DNA of 32,868 nucleotides, taken from Clostridium sp. GTDB lineage: Bacteria > Bacteroidota > Bacteroidia > Bacteroidales > Bacteroidaceae. The translations under genes and the position numbers were made by a program. Position 1 is the stretch's first letter. The number at the start of each line of letters is the position of its first letter. Where the stretch lies: positions 1 through 32,868 of the forward strand of contig JAMPGY010000012.1 of NCBI GenBank assembly GCA_023663705.1. Direction: 5' to 3'. The notes beneath the pieces are model-generated. The model was given only the letters and a program-made list of their open reading frames with translations, searched no databases and was not told the origin of the DNA. Of this stretch, positions 24,881-32,868 are shown one piece after another.

Positions 24881-26005
24881 ATGGATAAAGAATTGCGGGT
24901 CATCATAAGCGGAGGCGGCACGGGAGGACATATCTTTCCGGCAATATCCATTGCCAATGCACTCAAGGCTCACCACCCTGAGACACAGATTCTGTTTGTC
25001 GGGGCGGACAACCGCATGGAAATGCAACGGGTGCCGGCCGCCGGCTACGAAATAAAAGGACTGCCCATCTGCGGCTTCGACCGCAAACATCTGTGGAAGA
25101 ATGTGCAGGTGATGCTCAAAATCCTGAAAAGCCGTCGGCTTGCTAAAAAAATAATCAAGGAGTTCCGGCCGATGGTGGCCGTAGGCGTCGGCGGATATGC
25201 CAGCGGTCCGACGTTGAACATGGCAGGTGCCATGGGCATCCCCACCTTGATACAGGAGCAGAACTCATACGCCGGAGTGACCAACAAACTGCTGGCCAAG
25301 AAAGCCGACAAAATCTGTGTGGCCTACGAAGGCATGGAGCGTTTCTTCCCGAAAGAGAAACTGATTCTGACAGGCAATCCCGTCAGACAGGGCTTGCTGA
25401 ACCAAACGGCAAGCCGTGAGGATGCGCTGAAAGCATTTGGTTTTACCACCGACAAAAAGACGCTGCTGATTATCGGCGGAAGCCTGGGGGCACGCACGCT
25501 GAACGAAAGCGTACTGTCCAACCTGCAACTCATCGCCCAAAGCGGGATTCAAATCATCTGGCAGACCGGTGGCTTCTACATCGACACCATCCGTCAGAGG
25601 CTGAACCGGGACGGCCAACCGGACAATCTGTTTGTCACCGACTTCATCGCCCGCATGGAACAGGCTTATCTGGCCGCCGACCTTGTGGTGTCGAGAGCCG
25701 GAGCAAGCAGTATATCCGAACTGTGCCTGCTGGGCAAACCCTCCATATTGGTACCTTCGCCCAACGTGGCCGAAGATCACCAGACCAAGAACGCCATGGC
25801 ACTGGCCAACAAACAGGCTGCCCTGCATGTTGCCGACAAAGAGGCTGCGACACGCCTGATGCCACTGGCCATCGAGACCATTACACAGACCGACCTGTTG
25901 AACCGCCTGAGCGAAAACTGCCGCACCATGGCCTTTGAACATGCTGCCGACACCATTGCGGAGGAGGTTTACAAACTGGCCGTCGCCTACAGAGACAAAC
26001 AATAA
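24881..26005 (+). CDS. murG: Lipid II synthase MurG
   Basis: The 374-residue GT28 glycosyltransferase adds GlcNAc to lipid I at the inner face of the membrane to make lipid II. It begins with the glycine-rich acceptor motif ISGGGTGGHIFPA (residues about 9-21). Further signatures are VGVGGYASGP and QEQNSYAGVTNKLLA in the N-terminal domain, and LIIGGSLGARTLNE, WQTG and VVSRAGASSISELCLLGKPSILVPSP, which form the UDP-GlcNAc site, in the C-terminal domain. Length is normal for Bacteroidetes. It is 9 bp from murC. Confidence 0.97.
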   Translation: MDKELRVIISGGGTGGHIFPAISIANALKAHHPETQILFVGADNRMEMQRVPAAGYEIKGLPICGFDRKHLWKNVQVMLKILKSRRLAKKIIKEFRPMVAVGVGGYASGPTLNMAGAMGIPTLIQEQNSYAGVTNKLLAKKADKICVAYEGMERFFPKEKLILTGNPVRQGLLNQTASREDALKAFGFTTDKKTLLIIGGSLGARTLNESVLSNLQLIAQSGIQIIWQTGGFYIDTIRQRLNRDGQPDNLFVTDFIARMEQAYLAADLVVSRAGASSISELCLLGKPSILVPSPNVAEDHQTKNAMALANKQAALHVADKEAATRLMPLAIETITQTDLLNRLSENCRTMAFEHAADTIAEEVYKLAVAYRDKQ

Positions 26006-26014
26006 CATCACTAT

Positions 26015-27394
26015 ATGGAAATCAGCACTATCAAAGCAGTATATTTCGTAGGGATCGGCGGTATCGGAATGAGCGCCCTCGCACGCTATTTCCTTCGTCA
26101 GGGAATCCTCGTGGGGGGATATGACAAGACACCGTCCGACCTGACCGGAAAACTGCGCGAAGAAGGAGCGTTTGTCCATTACACAGAGGACGTGGATGAC
26201 ATCCCGGACGCCTGCAAGGACAACCGTTCATGCCTGATCGTCTACACACCGGCCATACCATCCACCCACAAGGAACTGGAATACTTTCGCAACAATGGAT
26301 TCGAGATAGAAAAACGGGCACAGGTGTTGGGTACCATCACCCGTTCGTTCAAAGGGCTCTGCGTGGCCGGCACACACGGCAAGACGACCACCTCGTCCAT
26401 GACCGCCCACCTGCTCCACCAAAGCGGAGTGGACTGCAACGCCTTTCTGGGAGGCATCACCAAGAACTACGGCACCAACTACATTTTGTCCGACCGGAGC
26501 GAATATGTGGTGATCGAAGCCGACGAATACGACCGCTCGTTCCATTGGCTGAGTCCGTATGCCAGTGTCATCACGTCCACCGACGCCGATCACCTGGATA
26601 TCTACGGCACGAAAGAAGCCTATCTGGAGAGTTTCCGCAAATACAGTTCGCTCATCCTGCCGGGCGGTTACCTGATACTCCACGACAATCTGGAGATGCA
26701 GCCGGATCTGCAGGAGGGCGTGACGCTCTACACCTACAGTCGGGAACATGGCGACTTTCACGCCGACAACGTGATGATCGACAACGGAGAAATTACCTTT
26801 GACTTCGTCTCTCCCTTAGGATCCATCAAGGACATCCGTCTGGGAGTGCCGGTGTCTGTCAACATCGAGAATGGCATTGCCGCCATGGCCTTGGCGCAAT
26901 TGGCCGGTGTGTCGGCAGAAGAAATCAAAGCCGGTATGGCCTCGTTCCAAGGGGTAGACCGTCGCTTCGACTTCCGCGTGAAAAACAACCGGGTGGTCTA
27001 TCTGAGCGACTATGCCCATCATCCCGAGGAAATACGCCACAGCATACAGTCTGTACGCGAATTGTATAAGAACAAGAAGATAACCGGTGTTTTCCAGCCC
27101 CATCTCTACAGCCGCACGCGAGACTTCTACAAGGAGTTTGCCGACAGCCTGTCGCTGCTGGACGATGTGATTCTCACGGACATCTATCCGGCAAGAGAAG
27201 CCCCCATACCCGGTGTCACCAGCAAACTGATTTATGACGAACTGGCTCCGAACGTCACCAAACGCATGTGCCACAAGGACGAAGTGCTCGACATCATCAA
27301 ATGCAGCAACTTTGACGTATTGATCACCTTGGGAGCCGGGGATATTGAAAACTATGCCGAACCCATCGCCCAATACCTGAAACAACATGATTAA
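26015..27394 (+). CDS. murC: UDP-N-acetylmuramate--L-alanine ligase MurC
   Basis: The 459-residue ligase adds L-alanine, the first stem residue. It starts with the Rossmann motif FVGIGGIGMSALARYF (about 11-26), has the ATP-binding GTHGKTTTSS with Lys123, the central VIEADEYDRSF, and a C-terminal domain with YLSDYAHHPEEI and VFQPHLYSRTRDF, all typical. Its last 8 bases overlap the ftsQ start, suggesting coupled translation. Confidence 0.96.
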   Translation: MEISTIKAVYFVGIGGIGMSALARYFLRQGILVGGYDKTPSDLTGKLREEGAFVHYTEDVDDIPDACKDNRSCLIVYTPAIPSTHKELEYFRNNGFEIEKRAQVLGTITRSFKGLCVAGTHGKTTTSSMTAHLLHQSGVDCNAFLGGITKNYGTNYILSDRSEYVVIEADEYDRSFHWLSPYASVITSTDADHLDIYGTKEAYLESFRKYSSLILPGGYLILHDNLEMQPDLQEGVTLYTYSREHGDFHADNVMIDNGEITFDFVSPLGSIKDIRLGVPVSVNIENGIAAMALAQLAGVSAEEIKAGMASFQGVDRRFDFRVKNNRVVYLSDYAHHPEEIRHSIQSVRELYKNKKITGVFQPHLYSRTRDFYKEFADSLSLLDDVILTDIYPAREAPIPGVTSKLIYDELAPNVTKRMCHKDEVLDIIKCSNFDVLITLGAGDIENYAEPIAQYLKQHD

Positions 27395-28124
27395 ACGCTT
27401 GTTCTTCATAGCCGCATTATTGGGACTGGCCATCTATTTCGTATGTGCCATCACCCTGCTCAATCAGCCCAAAGAGGAGTTGGTGTGTACCGGTGTCTCC
27501 ATATCCGTGGCAGACTCCATGCAGACACACTTCATCAACGAGAGCGACATCCGCGGCATGCTGACCCAAGCCAAAAAATATCCGGAAGGAAAGAAGATGG
27601 GCGACATCGATCTGCTCGCCATGGAGCAGACTTTGGAGCAAAACCCATTCGTGCAGCGTGCACGTTGCTACAAGACAGCTACCGGAAACATCTGTATCCA
27701 TGTGGTGCCCCATCAGCCCATCCTGCACATCCTGAGTGACAACGGAGAAAACTACTACCTGGACAACAACGGCAATCCCATGCCGGCCGACGGATACAGT
27801 GCCGACCTGGTGGTGGCCACCGGACATATCACCAAGGACTATGCCCACAAATCGCTCACCGCATTGGGGCGATTCATACAACACGATTCATTCTGGAACA
27901 ATCAGATACAGCAGATCGAAGTGTTGTCCGACGGTGACATCCAATTGATACCCCGCGTGGGACAGCACACCCTATTTCTGGGATCCCCCAAGAAATACAA
28001 GGAAAAACTCGGCCGCATGAAAACCTTCTACACAGAAGGACTCAACAAGGTCGGCTGGAACAAATACTCAACCATCAGCCTTGAGTATGACAACCAAATT
28101 ATTTGCAAAAAAAACAAGAAATGA
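27387..28124 (+). CDS. ftsQ: Cell division protein FtsQ
   Basis: The 245-residue protein has a very short cytoplasmic N terminus, one membrane segment (about 3-25) and an extracytoplasmic part with a POTRA-like region (about 35-110, including NESDIRGML and LEQNPFVQRARCY), then a beta domain. This is the FtsQ/DivIB layout; the protein links the early and late divisome through FtsL and FtsB-like partners. It overlaps murC by 8 bases and its stop is one base before the preferred ftsA start. Sequence conservation is low, so position between murC and ftsA contributes much to the call. Confidence 0.87.
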   Translation: MIKRLFFIAALLGLAIYFVCAITLLNQPKEELVCTGVSISVADSMQTHFINESDIRGMLTQAKKYPEGKKMGDIDLLAMEQTLEQNPFVQRARCYKTATGNICIHVVPHQPILHILSDNGENYYLDNNGNPMPADGYSADLVVATGHITKDYAHKSLTALGRFIQHDSFWNNQIQQIEVLSDGDIQLIPRVGQHTLFLGSPKKYKEKLGRMKTFYTEGLNKVGWNKYSTISLEYDNQIICKKNKK

Positions 28125-28125
28125 T

Positions 28126-29505
28126 ATGGCAGGAGAAAAGGAGTTAATCGTAGCGATAGAACTGGGATCGTCCACCATCCGTGGCATCGCAGGCAAAAAG
28201 AACGCCGACGGCAGCATACAGGTGTTGGACATCGCAAAGGAACCGGCACATAATTGCATCCGTAAGGGTGTGGTGTATAACGTGGACAAAACCGTACAGA
28301 ATATCCGAAATATCATACAGCAACTGGAGAACAGCCAGCACGTGCATATCAACAAAGCGTATGTGGGCGTGAGCGGGCAATCGCTCCGCACGGTGAAAAA
28401 CTCCGTGTCTCGTCAGCTCGACAGCAAGGAACTGATCACCAACGAGCTGGTGGACATGCTATTGGACACCAACCTGAATGCTTCTTATCCGGATCTGGAG
28501 ATCTTGGATGTGGTGCCGCAGGAATACCGAATCGGCAACCAGTACACCACAGAACCGGTGGGCATCCTGAGCAATCATATCGAAGGACGTTTCCTCAACA
28601 TCGTGGCACGCACTATGGTGAGAGAAAACATACAGAAATGTTTCCAAGCTGCCGAGTTGGACATCGTGGACTACTTTATCTCTCCGCTGGCATTGGCCGA
28701 CAACGTACTCACCGACACGGAAAAACGGTCGGGCTGTGCCTTGGTGGACTTCGGTGCAGACACCACCACAGTCGCCGTATTCAAAAACAACATACTCCGC
28801 CATCTGGTTGTCATCCCGTTGGGCGGCAACAATATCACGCAGGATATCTGCAGCCTGCAAATGGAAGAGGAAGATGCCGAAGCCCTGAAACTGCAACACG
28901 GATCCGCCTATACAGAACCACGGGAGGAAGATGGCAATCACCAACTCAGCATTAACAACGACCGCACGATCGAGGAACGCATGCTTCAGGAAATCGTGGA
29001 AGCACGCATGGAGGAAATCATCGCCAACGTGTGGGAACAGATCTGCATCAGCGGATACCGGGATCAGTTGCTGGCCGGCATCATCGTGACCGGCGGCGGC
29101 GCCAACATCAAGCATTTGGATAAAGCCTTCCTCCACCGCACCGGTTTCGACAAACTGAAAACAGCCAAGGTCTTACATACTACCCTGCAAACCCAACACC
29201 CTGAAAAAATCAGCAAGAACGGTTCGCAAAACACCCTGTTTTCCCTGCTCACCAAGGGAGACTTGAACTGCGCGGCTACCGTGGAAGAGACCGTACGGGA
29301 AGAAACATTTGGCGACACACCGGGAAACAATGACGAACAACAGTCTCACGAAAACAGCGGAAAGTCCGTCGACACTCACAACAAAACAGAGGAAACCACA
29401 GTAGAGCCGGAAAAGAAAACGCCCAAAGAGTCGTGGATGTCCCGCATGTTCGGCAAAATAGGCAAAGACATCAGCAACTGGTCCAAGACCATAACCGAAG
29501 AATAA
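28126..29505 (+). CDS. ftsA: Cell division protein FtsA
   Basis: The 459-residue actin-like protein anchors FtsZ filaments to the membrane. ATP-binding motifs are visible: AIELGSSTIRG near the N terminus, CALVDFGADTTTVAVF in the middle and GIIVTGGGANIKHL later. The start at 28126 (MAGEKELIVAIEL) is chosen over the upstream in-frame ATG at 28081, which would lie inside ftsQ and add a basic segment atypical of the family. The C-terminal part is longer than in E. coli (420): a polar Thr/Glu/Lys-rich linker leads to an amphipathic helix (WMSRMFGKIGKDISNW) that should be the membrane-targeting sequence. Confidence 0.95.
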   Translation: MAGEKELIVAIELGSSTIRGIAGKKNADGSIQVLDIAKEPAHNCIRKGVVYNVDKTVQNIRNIIQQLENSQHVHINKAYVGVSGQSLRTVKNSVSRQLDSKELITNELVDMLLDTNLNASYPDLEILDVVPQEYRIGNQYTTEPVGILSNHIEGRFLNIVARTMVRENIQKCFQAAELDIVDYFISPLALADNVLTDTEKRSGCALVDFGADTTTVAVFKNNILRHLVVIPLGGNNITQDICSLQMEEEDAEALKLQHGSAYTEPREEDGNHQLSINNDRTIEERMLQEIVEARMEEIIANVWEQICISGYRDQLLAGIIVTGGGANIKHLDKAFLHRTGFDKLKTAKVLHTTLQTQHPEKISKNGSQNTLFSLLTKGDLNCAATVEETVREETFGDTPGNNDEQQSHENSGKSVDTHNKTEETTVEPEKKTPKESWMSRMFGKIGKDISNWSKTITEE

Positions 29506-29560
29506 ACAACCGACCCCACTGCGGGTTGTAAACCCATAAAGGGTGACCTTTCAACCACCC
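29506..29560 (+). promoter_or_regulatory. Set of overlapping inverted repeats between ftsA and ftsZ
   Basis: Four short stems share arms: 29506-29511 with 29524-29529, 29523-29527 with 29531-29535, 29532-29535 with 29541-29544, and 29541-29545 with 29556-29560. Adjacent stems cannot form together, so the leader could switch between folds. No T run follows, so it is not a plain terminator. Stems are only 4-6 bp, and the role is speculative. Confidence 0.3.
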
Positions 29561-29578
29561 GAAAAAAGATAGAGAATT

Positions 29579-30907
29579 ATGCCAGAAGAGAACGGAATAA
29601 ATTTCAATTTCAGCACAAACAGCTCCGGCATCATCAAAGTGATTGGTGTGGGCGGAGGCGGTGGCAATGCAGTCAACCACATGTATCGTGAGGGTATTCA
29701 CGATGTCACATTTGTGCTCTGCAATACAGACAACCAAGCACTTGTCAACTCGCCCATCCCCACCCGCCTGCAATTGGGCAAGGAAGGACTGGGAGCCGGC
29801 AACCGTCCGGAACGGGCACGCGAAGCTGCCATGGAGAGCATCGACGACATACAGAAAATGCTCAACGACGGCACCCGCATGGTGTTCATCACAGCAGGTA
29901 TGGGAGGTGGCACCGGCACCGGTGCCGCACCGGTGATCGCCAAGTGTGCCAAAGAGTTGGGAATCCTCACCGTGGGTATCGTCACCATCCCGTTCCGCTT
30001 TGAAGGGAACAAGAAAATCGACCAGGCTCTGGACGGAGTGGAGGAAATCTCCAAGCACGTGGATGCCCTGCTGGTTATCAACAATGAACGCCTACGCGAA
30101 ATTTATCCTGAGCTGACGGTGTTGAATGCCTTTGCCAAAGCAGACGACACCCTGTCTGTAGCCGCCAAGAGTATTGCCGAGATCATCACCATCACGGGAC
30201 GCATCAACCTGGACTTTCAGGATGTGACCACCGTGCTGAAGGACGGAGGCGTTGCCATCATGAGCACAGGGTATGGAGAGGGGGAAAACCGTGTAAGCCG
30301 CGCCATTGAGGAAGCGCTACACTCCCCGCTGCTCAACAACAACGATATCTTCAACTCCAAAAAAGTGCTGTTCAATATATCGTTCAGCGAAGCTCCGGAT
30401 TGTGACTTCACCATGCAGGAGATGGAGGAGGTCAACGACTTCATGATCAAATTCGGCCCCGATGTGGAAACCAAATTCGGACTGGCCATAGACAACGACT
30501 TGGAAAAAAAGATAAAAATCACTGTACTGGCCACCGGATTCGGACTGGACAATGTGCCGGGCATGGACTCCATCATGGCCAAGCACAACGCTGCCGATGC
30601 CGATAAAATTGCCGAACTGGAGGAAGAGGAGGAAAACCGCAGCAAAAGACGGAGCAAATTCTACAAAGATGCAGAAGTAAAACGATTCACCAAGCGCCGC
30701 CATCACATCTTCATCTTTGGCAATGAAGATCTGGACAACGACGACATCGTGTCAATGGTAGACACTACGCCCACCTACAAGCGCAGCAAGGAGATGCTGG
30801 AGCGCATACGCAACAAAGCAGAATCCAACGACCAAGCTTTTGAGGAACAGACCATCTCCGCCAACGTGTACCCGACGGAAAATGGAAGGACCACCATCTC
30901 CTTCTGA
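29579..30907 (+). CDS. ftsZ: Cell division GTPase FtsZ
   Basis: The 442-residue tubulin homologue forms the Z ring. GTP-binding signatures are GVGGGGGNAVNHMYREG (near 22-38), the tubulin motif GMGGGTGTGAAPV (near 107-119), and the FRFEGNKK and NERLREIYP segments; the C-terminal GTPase-activating domain follows to about residue 320. Beyond it lies a charged, low-complexity linker (EEEEENRSKRRSK) and a long tail ending NGRTTISF, which lacks the IPAFLRR-like peptide of proteobacteria. The gene follows ftsA after 73 bases containing overlapping inverted repeats. Confidence 0.97.
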   Translation: MPEENGINFNFSTNSSGIIKVIGVGGGGGNAVNHMYREGIHDVTFVLCNTDNQALVNSPIPTRLQLGKEGLGAGNRPERAREAAMESIDDIQKMLNDGTRMVFITAGMGGGTGTGAAPVIAKCAKELGILTVGIVTIPFRFEGNKKIDQALDGVEEISKHVDALLVINNERLREIYPELTVLNAFAKADDTLSVAAKSIAEIITITGRINLDFQDVTTVLKDGGVAIMSTGYGEGENRVSRAIEEALHSPLLNNNDIFNSKKVLFNISFSEAPDCDFTMQEMEEVNDFMIKFGPDVETKFGLAIDNDLEKKIKITVLATGFGLDNVPGMDSIMAKHNAADADKIAELEEEEENRSKRRSKFYKDAEVKRFTKRRHHIFIFGNEDLDNDDIVSMVDTTPTYKRSKEMLERIRNKAESNDQAFEEQTISANVYPTENGRTTISF

Positions 30908-30941
30908 AGAATAACATTAGGATAAAATATATATTAACCAC

Positions 30942-31391
30942 ATGACACTGTTTGAACAAATCAGCAAAGACATTATCGCAGCCATGAAGGCCAAAGACAA
31001 AATACGCCTGGAAGCGCTGCGCAACGTGAAGAAATATTTTCTGGAAGCCAAGACCGCTCCGGGAGCCAATGACGAATTGACGGACGACGCAGCCCTGAAG
31101 ATTTTGGCCAAATTGGCCAAGCAAGGCAAGGATACCGCCACACTCTATACAGAACAACAACGTCCGGATCTGGCAGAGGAAGAATTGGCACAGGTGGCCG
31201 TATTCGAGTCCTACCTGCCCAAACAGCTCAGCGCCGAGGAACTCGAGGCTGCCCTGCGCGACATCATAGCCCAGACCGGAGCCACCTCCGCCAAGGAAAT
31301 GGGAAAAGTGATGGGCGTTGCCACCAAGCAACTGGCCGGAAAGGCTGACGGCAAAGCCATCAGCGCACTGGTCAAACAATTATTGGCCTGA
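30942..31391 (+). CDS. GatB/YqeY domain protein
   Basis: The 149-residue protein matches the YqeY family, related to the tail domain of GatB: an alpha-helical start (EQISKDIIAAMKAKDKIRLEALRNVK), a central LAEEELAQVAVFESYLPKQLS segment and a C-terminal GKVMGVATKQLAGKADGKAISALVKQLL. The family may interact with tRNA or aminoacyl-tRNA, but its function is not established. It starts 34 bp after ftsZ with no terminator between them, so it is probably transcribed with the dcw cluster. A strong hairpin follows, shared with the convergent recO. Confidence 0.9.
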   Translation: MTLFEQISKDIIAAMKAKDKIRLEALRNVKKYFLEAKTAPGANDELTDDAALKILAKLAKQGKDTATLYTEQQRPDLAEEELAQVAVFESYLPKQLSAEELEAALRDIIAQTGATSAKEMGKVMGVATKQLAGKADGKAISALVKQLLA

Positions 31392-31406
31392 TGATTTTTT
31401 TCTTCT

Positions 31407-31455
31407 GACGGACAAAGCCTGAATCCCTACAGAACGGATTCAGGCTTTGTCCGTC
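31407..31455. terminator. Perfect 20-bp hairpin between convergent yqeY-type gene and recO
   Basis: Arms 31407-31426 and 31436-31455 are perfectly complementary around a 9-base loop. The right arm overlaps the recO stop codon by two bases. Neither strand has a U tract on its 3' side; a T run instead precedes the left arm. It probably terminates both genes or protects both 3' ends. Confidence 0.65.
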
Positions 31456-32182
31456 AATCAAATACTGTTTTCAACACCTCCCATGACTTCAATTCCGGAA
31501 AGTCGGGAATATGTAGCCGATAATAATCATTGATGACCTCCAGATAACGGTTGCGTTGAAAACGGTTAAACTCAAAACGGTGCATCGTGTCGTAACGCAT
31601 GCGCATCATCAACGGAACCAACGCCGCCTCCTCCGGTTGCAGATAAGACGAATGCACCGGACACCGCCCCGTGAAACACGCATTACGCAGATCAAAATAG
31701 TCTCCCCTTCCATAGCCCTCCACATTGGGGTAAAAACCCAGAAACCGGGTCAGCCGGGTGATGAACACCAAGTGGAAGTTGGCAAAGCCGCGATCACAAC
31801 GATCCAACCATTGCAGGGAACTATATATATAGGAAAAAAGAGCATCACCGGCAGTTTCGTTGCGAAGTGCCCAATACAGAAAATCGGCAAGAAACAAAGC
31901 TATGGCAGACTTATACGGATCGTAAGGCAAAGACACATAAGGCATACACAGATGTACGTCACGCATCTTCTGCAACGCAACCTTCGGGCGGTAGTCGAAA
32001 TCAAACTCAATCCAACTAAGCGGTCGAAACAAACTGCCCTTCACCGAACCACGTCCGCTACGCGGCAACTTGATCAAAAACGCCTGCGCCCCACCCTTCT
32101 CAGTGAAAACATCCGTTATCAACGACGAGTCGCCATACCTGACCGTCCGCAACACCAGACCACGCGTTCTTTCCATATCCAA
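31454..32182 (-). CDS. recO: DNA repair protein RecO
   Basis: The 242-residue protein starts with the RecO OB fold (about 1-80; RGLVLRTVRYGDSSLITDVFTEKGG, with LPRSGRG) and continues with the helical C-terminal domain, which includes FANFHLVFITRLTRFLGFYPN and a FTGRCPVHSS segment. RecO loads RecA onto SSB-coated DNA with RecR. Length is normal. Codon 3 is also ATG, so the start may be 6 bases later. It is the only minus-strand gene in the right third of the window. A possible -7 element (TATTTTTG, 32210-32217) lies 28 bases upstream. Confidence 0.92.
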   Translation of the reverse strand: MDMERTRGLVLRTVRYGDSSLITDVFTEKGGAQAFLIKLPRSGRGSVKGSLFRPLSWIEFDFDYRPKVALQKMRDVHLCMPYVSLPYDPYKSAIALFLADFLYWALRNETAGDALFSYIYSSLQWLDRCDRGFANFHLVFITRLTRFLGFYPNVEGYGRGDYFDLRNACFTGRCPVHSSYLQPEEAALVPLMMRMRYDTMHRFEFNRFQRNRYLEVINDYYRLHIPDFPELKSWEVLKTVFD

Positions 32183-32209
32183 CTATCCTTGATATCCTTA
32201 CTCATCCAA

Positions 32210-32217
32210 CAAAAATA
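32210..32217 (-). promoter_or_regulatory. Possible promoter of recO
   Basis: On the minus strand this reads TATTTTTG, fitting TAnnTTTG. A TTTG lies 16 bases further upstream (32234-32237), somewhat closer than the usual 19-21, so the call is tentative. Confidence 0.4.
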
Positions 32218-32288
32218 GGTAAAAGAAACGCGCCAAAACCCTGACGATGTTTTTTTTTATCGGTTTGTGCATTTTTTTATTGTTTTCT

Positions 32289-32319
32289 TTTGCCGGAATA
32301 AAAAAAAGTTCTACCTTTG
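32289..32319 (+). promoter_or_regulatory. Promoter of tRNA-Glu and rpsT
   Basis: TTTG at 32289-32292 and TACCTTTG at 32312-32319 are separated by 19 bases, a full match to the Bacteroidetes consensus. It lies 52 bases before the tRNA, and no second promoter is visible before rpsT, so the two are probably co-transcribed. Confidence 0.82.
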
Positions 32320-32371
32320 CACCGCAAATGAGAAACAAACCTCATTTACGACAGGGCAAAACCCACAGGCC

Positions 32372-32443
32372 GGTCCCTTCGTCTATCGGTTAGGACGAGA
32401 GATTTTCATTCTCTAAAGAGGAGTTCGACTCTCCTAGGGACTA
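32372..32443 (+). tRNA. tRNA-Glu (anticodon TTC)
   Basis: The 72 bases fold into a complete cloverleaf: acceptor stem GGTCCCT with AGGGACT (one G-T pair at the end), D-arm 32381-32396, anticodon stem AGAGA/TCTCT with loop TTTTCAT (anticodon TTC at 32405-32407, reading GAA/GAG), a 4-base variable loop, and T-arm AGGAG-TTCGACT-CTCCT. The discriminator is A at 32443, and CCA is not encoded. rpsT follows after 32 bases. Confidence 0.97.
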
Positions 32444-32475
32444 CTAAGTTAAACGATATTAGAGAAAGAATTGAG

Positions 32476-32730
32476 ATGGCAAATCACAAATCATCATTAA
32501 AGCGTATCCGCCAAGAGGAGAAAAGACGCCTCCACAACAGATATTATGCGAAGACCATGCGCAATATGGTGCGTAAGCTTCGTGCCCAGACTGACAAAGA
32601 GGCTGCTGTTGCCATGATGCCCGGCGTACAGAAGGCTGTGGATAAATTGGCCAAGACCAACATCATTCACAAGAATAAGGCAGCAAACATCAAGTCCAAG
32701 TTGGCTAAGTACATTGCAAAGTTGGGATAA
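32476..32730 (+). CDS. rpsT: 30S ribosomal protein S20
   Basis: The 84-residue basic, alpha-helical protein begins [20 protein letters not shown] and contains MRNMVRKLR and a lysine-rich [21 protein letters not shown] end, all diagnostic for S20, which binds the 5' and 3' minor domains of 16S rRNA. Length is typical. It shares a promoter with the upstream tRNA-Glu and ends at a strong terminator 21 bases after its stop. Confidence 0.98.
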   Translation: MANHKSSLKRIRQEEKRRLHNRYYAKTMRNMVRKLRAQTDKEAAVAMMPGVQKAVDKLAKTNIIHKNKAANIKSKLAKYIAKLG

Positions 32731-32750
32731 TCAAACACCCTTATATAGCA

Positions 32751-32778
32751 AGCCACTCCAAATGGAGTGGCTTTTTTT
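32751..32778 (+). terminator. Terminator of rpsT
   Basis: AGCCACTCCA (32751-32760) pairs perfectly with 32763-32772, with a two-base spacer (the end pairs would open to form the loop), and is followed by seven T. It closes the tRNA-rpsT unit 38 bases before the right terminal repeat. Confidence 0.92.
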
Positions 32779-32816
32779 GTATCCTAAAATCAAACAGGCA
32801 AAACAGCCAAAGCAAG

Positions 32817-32868
32817 GGCTCAGTAGAAAATCAGTGGGGGAAAGCAAATAGTTTAGCCAGTCGGAATA
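32817..32868. repeat. Right copy of 52-bp terminal inverted repeat
   Basis: These last 52 bases are the perfect reverse complement of positions 2-53. The copy begins 38 bases after the rpsT terminator T run and interrupts no gene on this side. Both copies start with GGCTCAGTAG when read outward from the window, as expected if each window end runs into the same end of one mobile element. Confidence 0.9.

Noticed and set aside
15294-30907. Missing murF and ddl inside the dcw cluster as evidence of deletion
   Set aside because: ddl is present at 6184-7203 and, as I recall, murF lies outside this cluster in Bacteroidales; the gene spacing shows no scar.
2-32868. Phase-variable inversion of the whole window
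   Set aside because: No recombinase gene or promoter switch lies by either repeat, and the segment carries essential genes already having their own promoters; two mobile-element copies or an assembly break explain the repeats more simply.

Overview
The window is a chromosomal segment of a Bacteroidales bacterium. The supporting signs are promoter motifs of the Bacteroidetes type (TAnnTTTG) upstream of several operons, gene families largely confined to that group (PCMD, calycin-like and NigD-like proteins), a dcw cluster with a Bacteroidetes-style FtsL, FtsQ and PASTA-bearing PBP, and the absence of clear Shine-Dalgarno sites. Most coding sequence is GC-rich for the group (roughly 55% by eye), so I do not name a genus.

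Layout. Positions 44-3200 (minus) hold a housekeeping run: family 2 glycosyltransferase, radC, a SufT-like protein, lpxH and a truncated secreted protein. efp (minus) and rpmH (plus) then diverge from back-to-back promoters near 4 kb. From 4.39 to 9.03 kb (plus) there is a PASTA membrane protein, an RluD-type pseudouridine synthase, ddl, an acyltransferase and a NigD-like lipoprotein. From 14.69 down to 9.30 kb (minus) lies a five-gene cell-surface operon: PCMD lipoprotein, outer-membrane barrel protein, double calycin-like protein, PCMD/calycin hybrid protein and a 57-residue small protein. After a 0.6-kb non-coding gap comes the complete dcw cluster (15.29-30.91 kb, plus): mraZ, rsmH, ftsL-like, ftsI-type PBP, murE, mraY, murD, ftsW, murG, murC, ftsQ, ftsA, ftsZ, followed by a yqeY gene. 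recO is convergent to it, and tRNA-Glu and rpsT close the window.

How the genes work together. Ddl makes the D-Ala-D-Ala used by the Mur ligases. MurC, MurD and MurE build the cytoplasmic precursor, MraY and MurG make lipid II, and FtsW with the PBP polymerise and cross-link it at the septum organised by FtsZ, FtsA, FtsQ and the FtsL-like protein. MraZ and RsmH are the usual first two genes; a G-rich tract beside the mraZ promoter has the layout of a MraZ operator.

The least ordinary parts are: (1) a perfect 52-bp inverted repeat forming both ends of the window, whose left copy truncates a secreted-protein gene, best explained by two copies of one mobile element; (2) the surface operon, with a recent internal duplication, a shared C-terminal tail and a small protein of unknown role; and (3) the candidate MraZ operator. 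No CRISPR array, phage module or recognisable defence system was seen.
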